DNA from: Actinomycetospora endophytica
GTDB lineage: Bacteria; Actinomycetota; Actinomycetes; Mycobacteriales; Pseudonocardiaceae
DNA length: 64,000 nucleotides
Assembly: GCF_021026375.1 (NCBI RefSeq)
Contig: NZ_JAJNDB010000009.1
Span: forward strand, 230,469-294,468
Direction of reading: 5' to 3'
This document shows, one piece after another, positions 63,963-64,000 of the stretch. Position 1 is the first letter of the stretch. Each line of letters begins with the position of its first letter. Below the pieces are notes generated by a model that was not told the DNA's origin, ran no database searches, and saw nothing but the letters and a program-made list of their open reading frames with translations. Position numbers and translations under genes: made by a program.

Positions 63963-64000
63963 GCCTTCGGCCCCGTGCGTGCGTATCCCGGCCCACGCAC

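Overview
This 64-kb window is very GC-rich, protein-dense chromosome from a filamentous actinobacterium. Several markers point there: mycobacterial-type IHF (mihF), RbpA, WhiA, a c-di-GMP-type BldD, a PyrR-type pyr leader, frequent GTG starts and many leaderless promoters. Gene order matches two segments of the Mycobacterium tuberculosis chromosome placed side by side: rarA-alaS-ruvX-mltG-aro-pepQ-efp-nusB (the Rv2559c to Rv2533c block) and pyr-mihF-gmk-rpoZ-coaBC-metK-priA-fmt-rsmB-rpe-rib-uvrC-rapZ-yvcK-whiA-gap-pgk-tpi-secG (the Rv1379 to Rv1440 block). The presence of bldD and the rifamycin-resistance element suggest Pseudonocardiales or a close relative; this is inference from recognised gene order and protein sequence, not from a database search.

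Layout. 1-1582 (minus): aminotransferase and Lrp regulator. 2116-7800: rarA, two small envelope proteins, alaS, ruvX. 7797-14190: mltG, aroE, prepilin peptidase, aroC, aroK, aroB, most with overlapping or touching ends. 14217-18308: an accessory block (VOC protein, rifampicin monooxygenase Rox behind a perfect 19-bp rifamycin-associated element, an EamA exporter and a divergent LysR regulator). It sits where M. tuberculosis has aroQ. 18324-21686: B-4DMT protein, pepQ, efp, nusB. 22022-22510 (minus): bldD. 22856-31143: the complete UMP operon apart from pyrD and pyrE (pyrR, pyrB, pyrC, carA, carB, pyrF), controlled through a PyrR-binding leader. 31400-35313: mihF, gmk, rpoZ, coaBC, metK. 35603-41656: priA, def, fmt, rsmB, rpe. 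41795-45732: ribE, ribBA, ribH, a PH-domain membrane protein, pyrD. 45991-52073: a less conserved block (HAD dehalogenase-like, Rieske lipoprotein, SNF2 helicase, SWIM protein, PIG-L deacetylase) bracketed by two arrays of the same short palindrome. 52707-58494: MarR, uvrC, rapZ, yvcK, whiA. 58664-61670: gap, pgk, tpiA. 62011-63962: secG, rbpA and a TrpB2-type tryptophan synthase beta chain.

Most of the window is conserved housekeeping. The parts that merit attention are the RAE-rox module inserted at the aro locus, the PyrR and BldD control sites, a PriA that has lost its helicase motifs, and at least three families of intergenic palindromic repeats. I saw no tRNA, rRNA, CRISPR array, transposase or prophage gene, and no clearly new multi-gene system.
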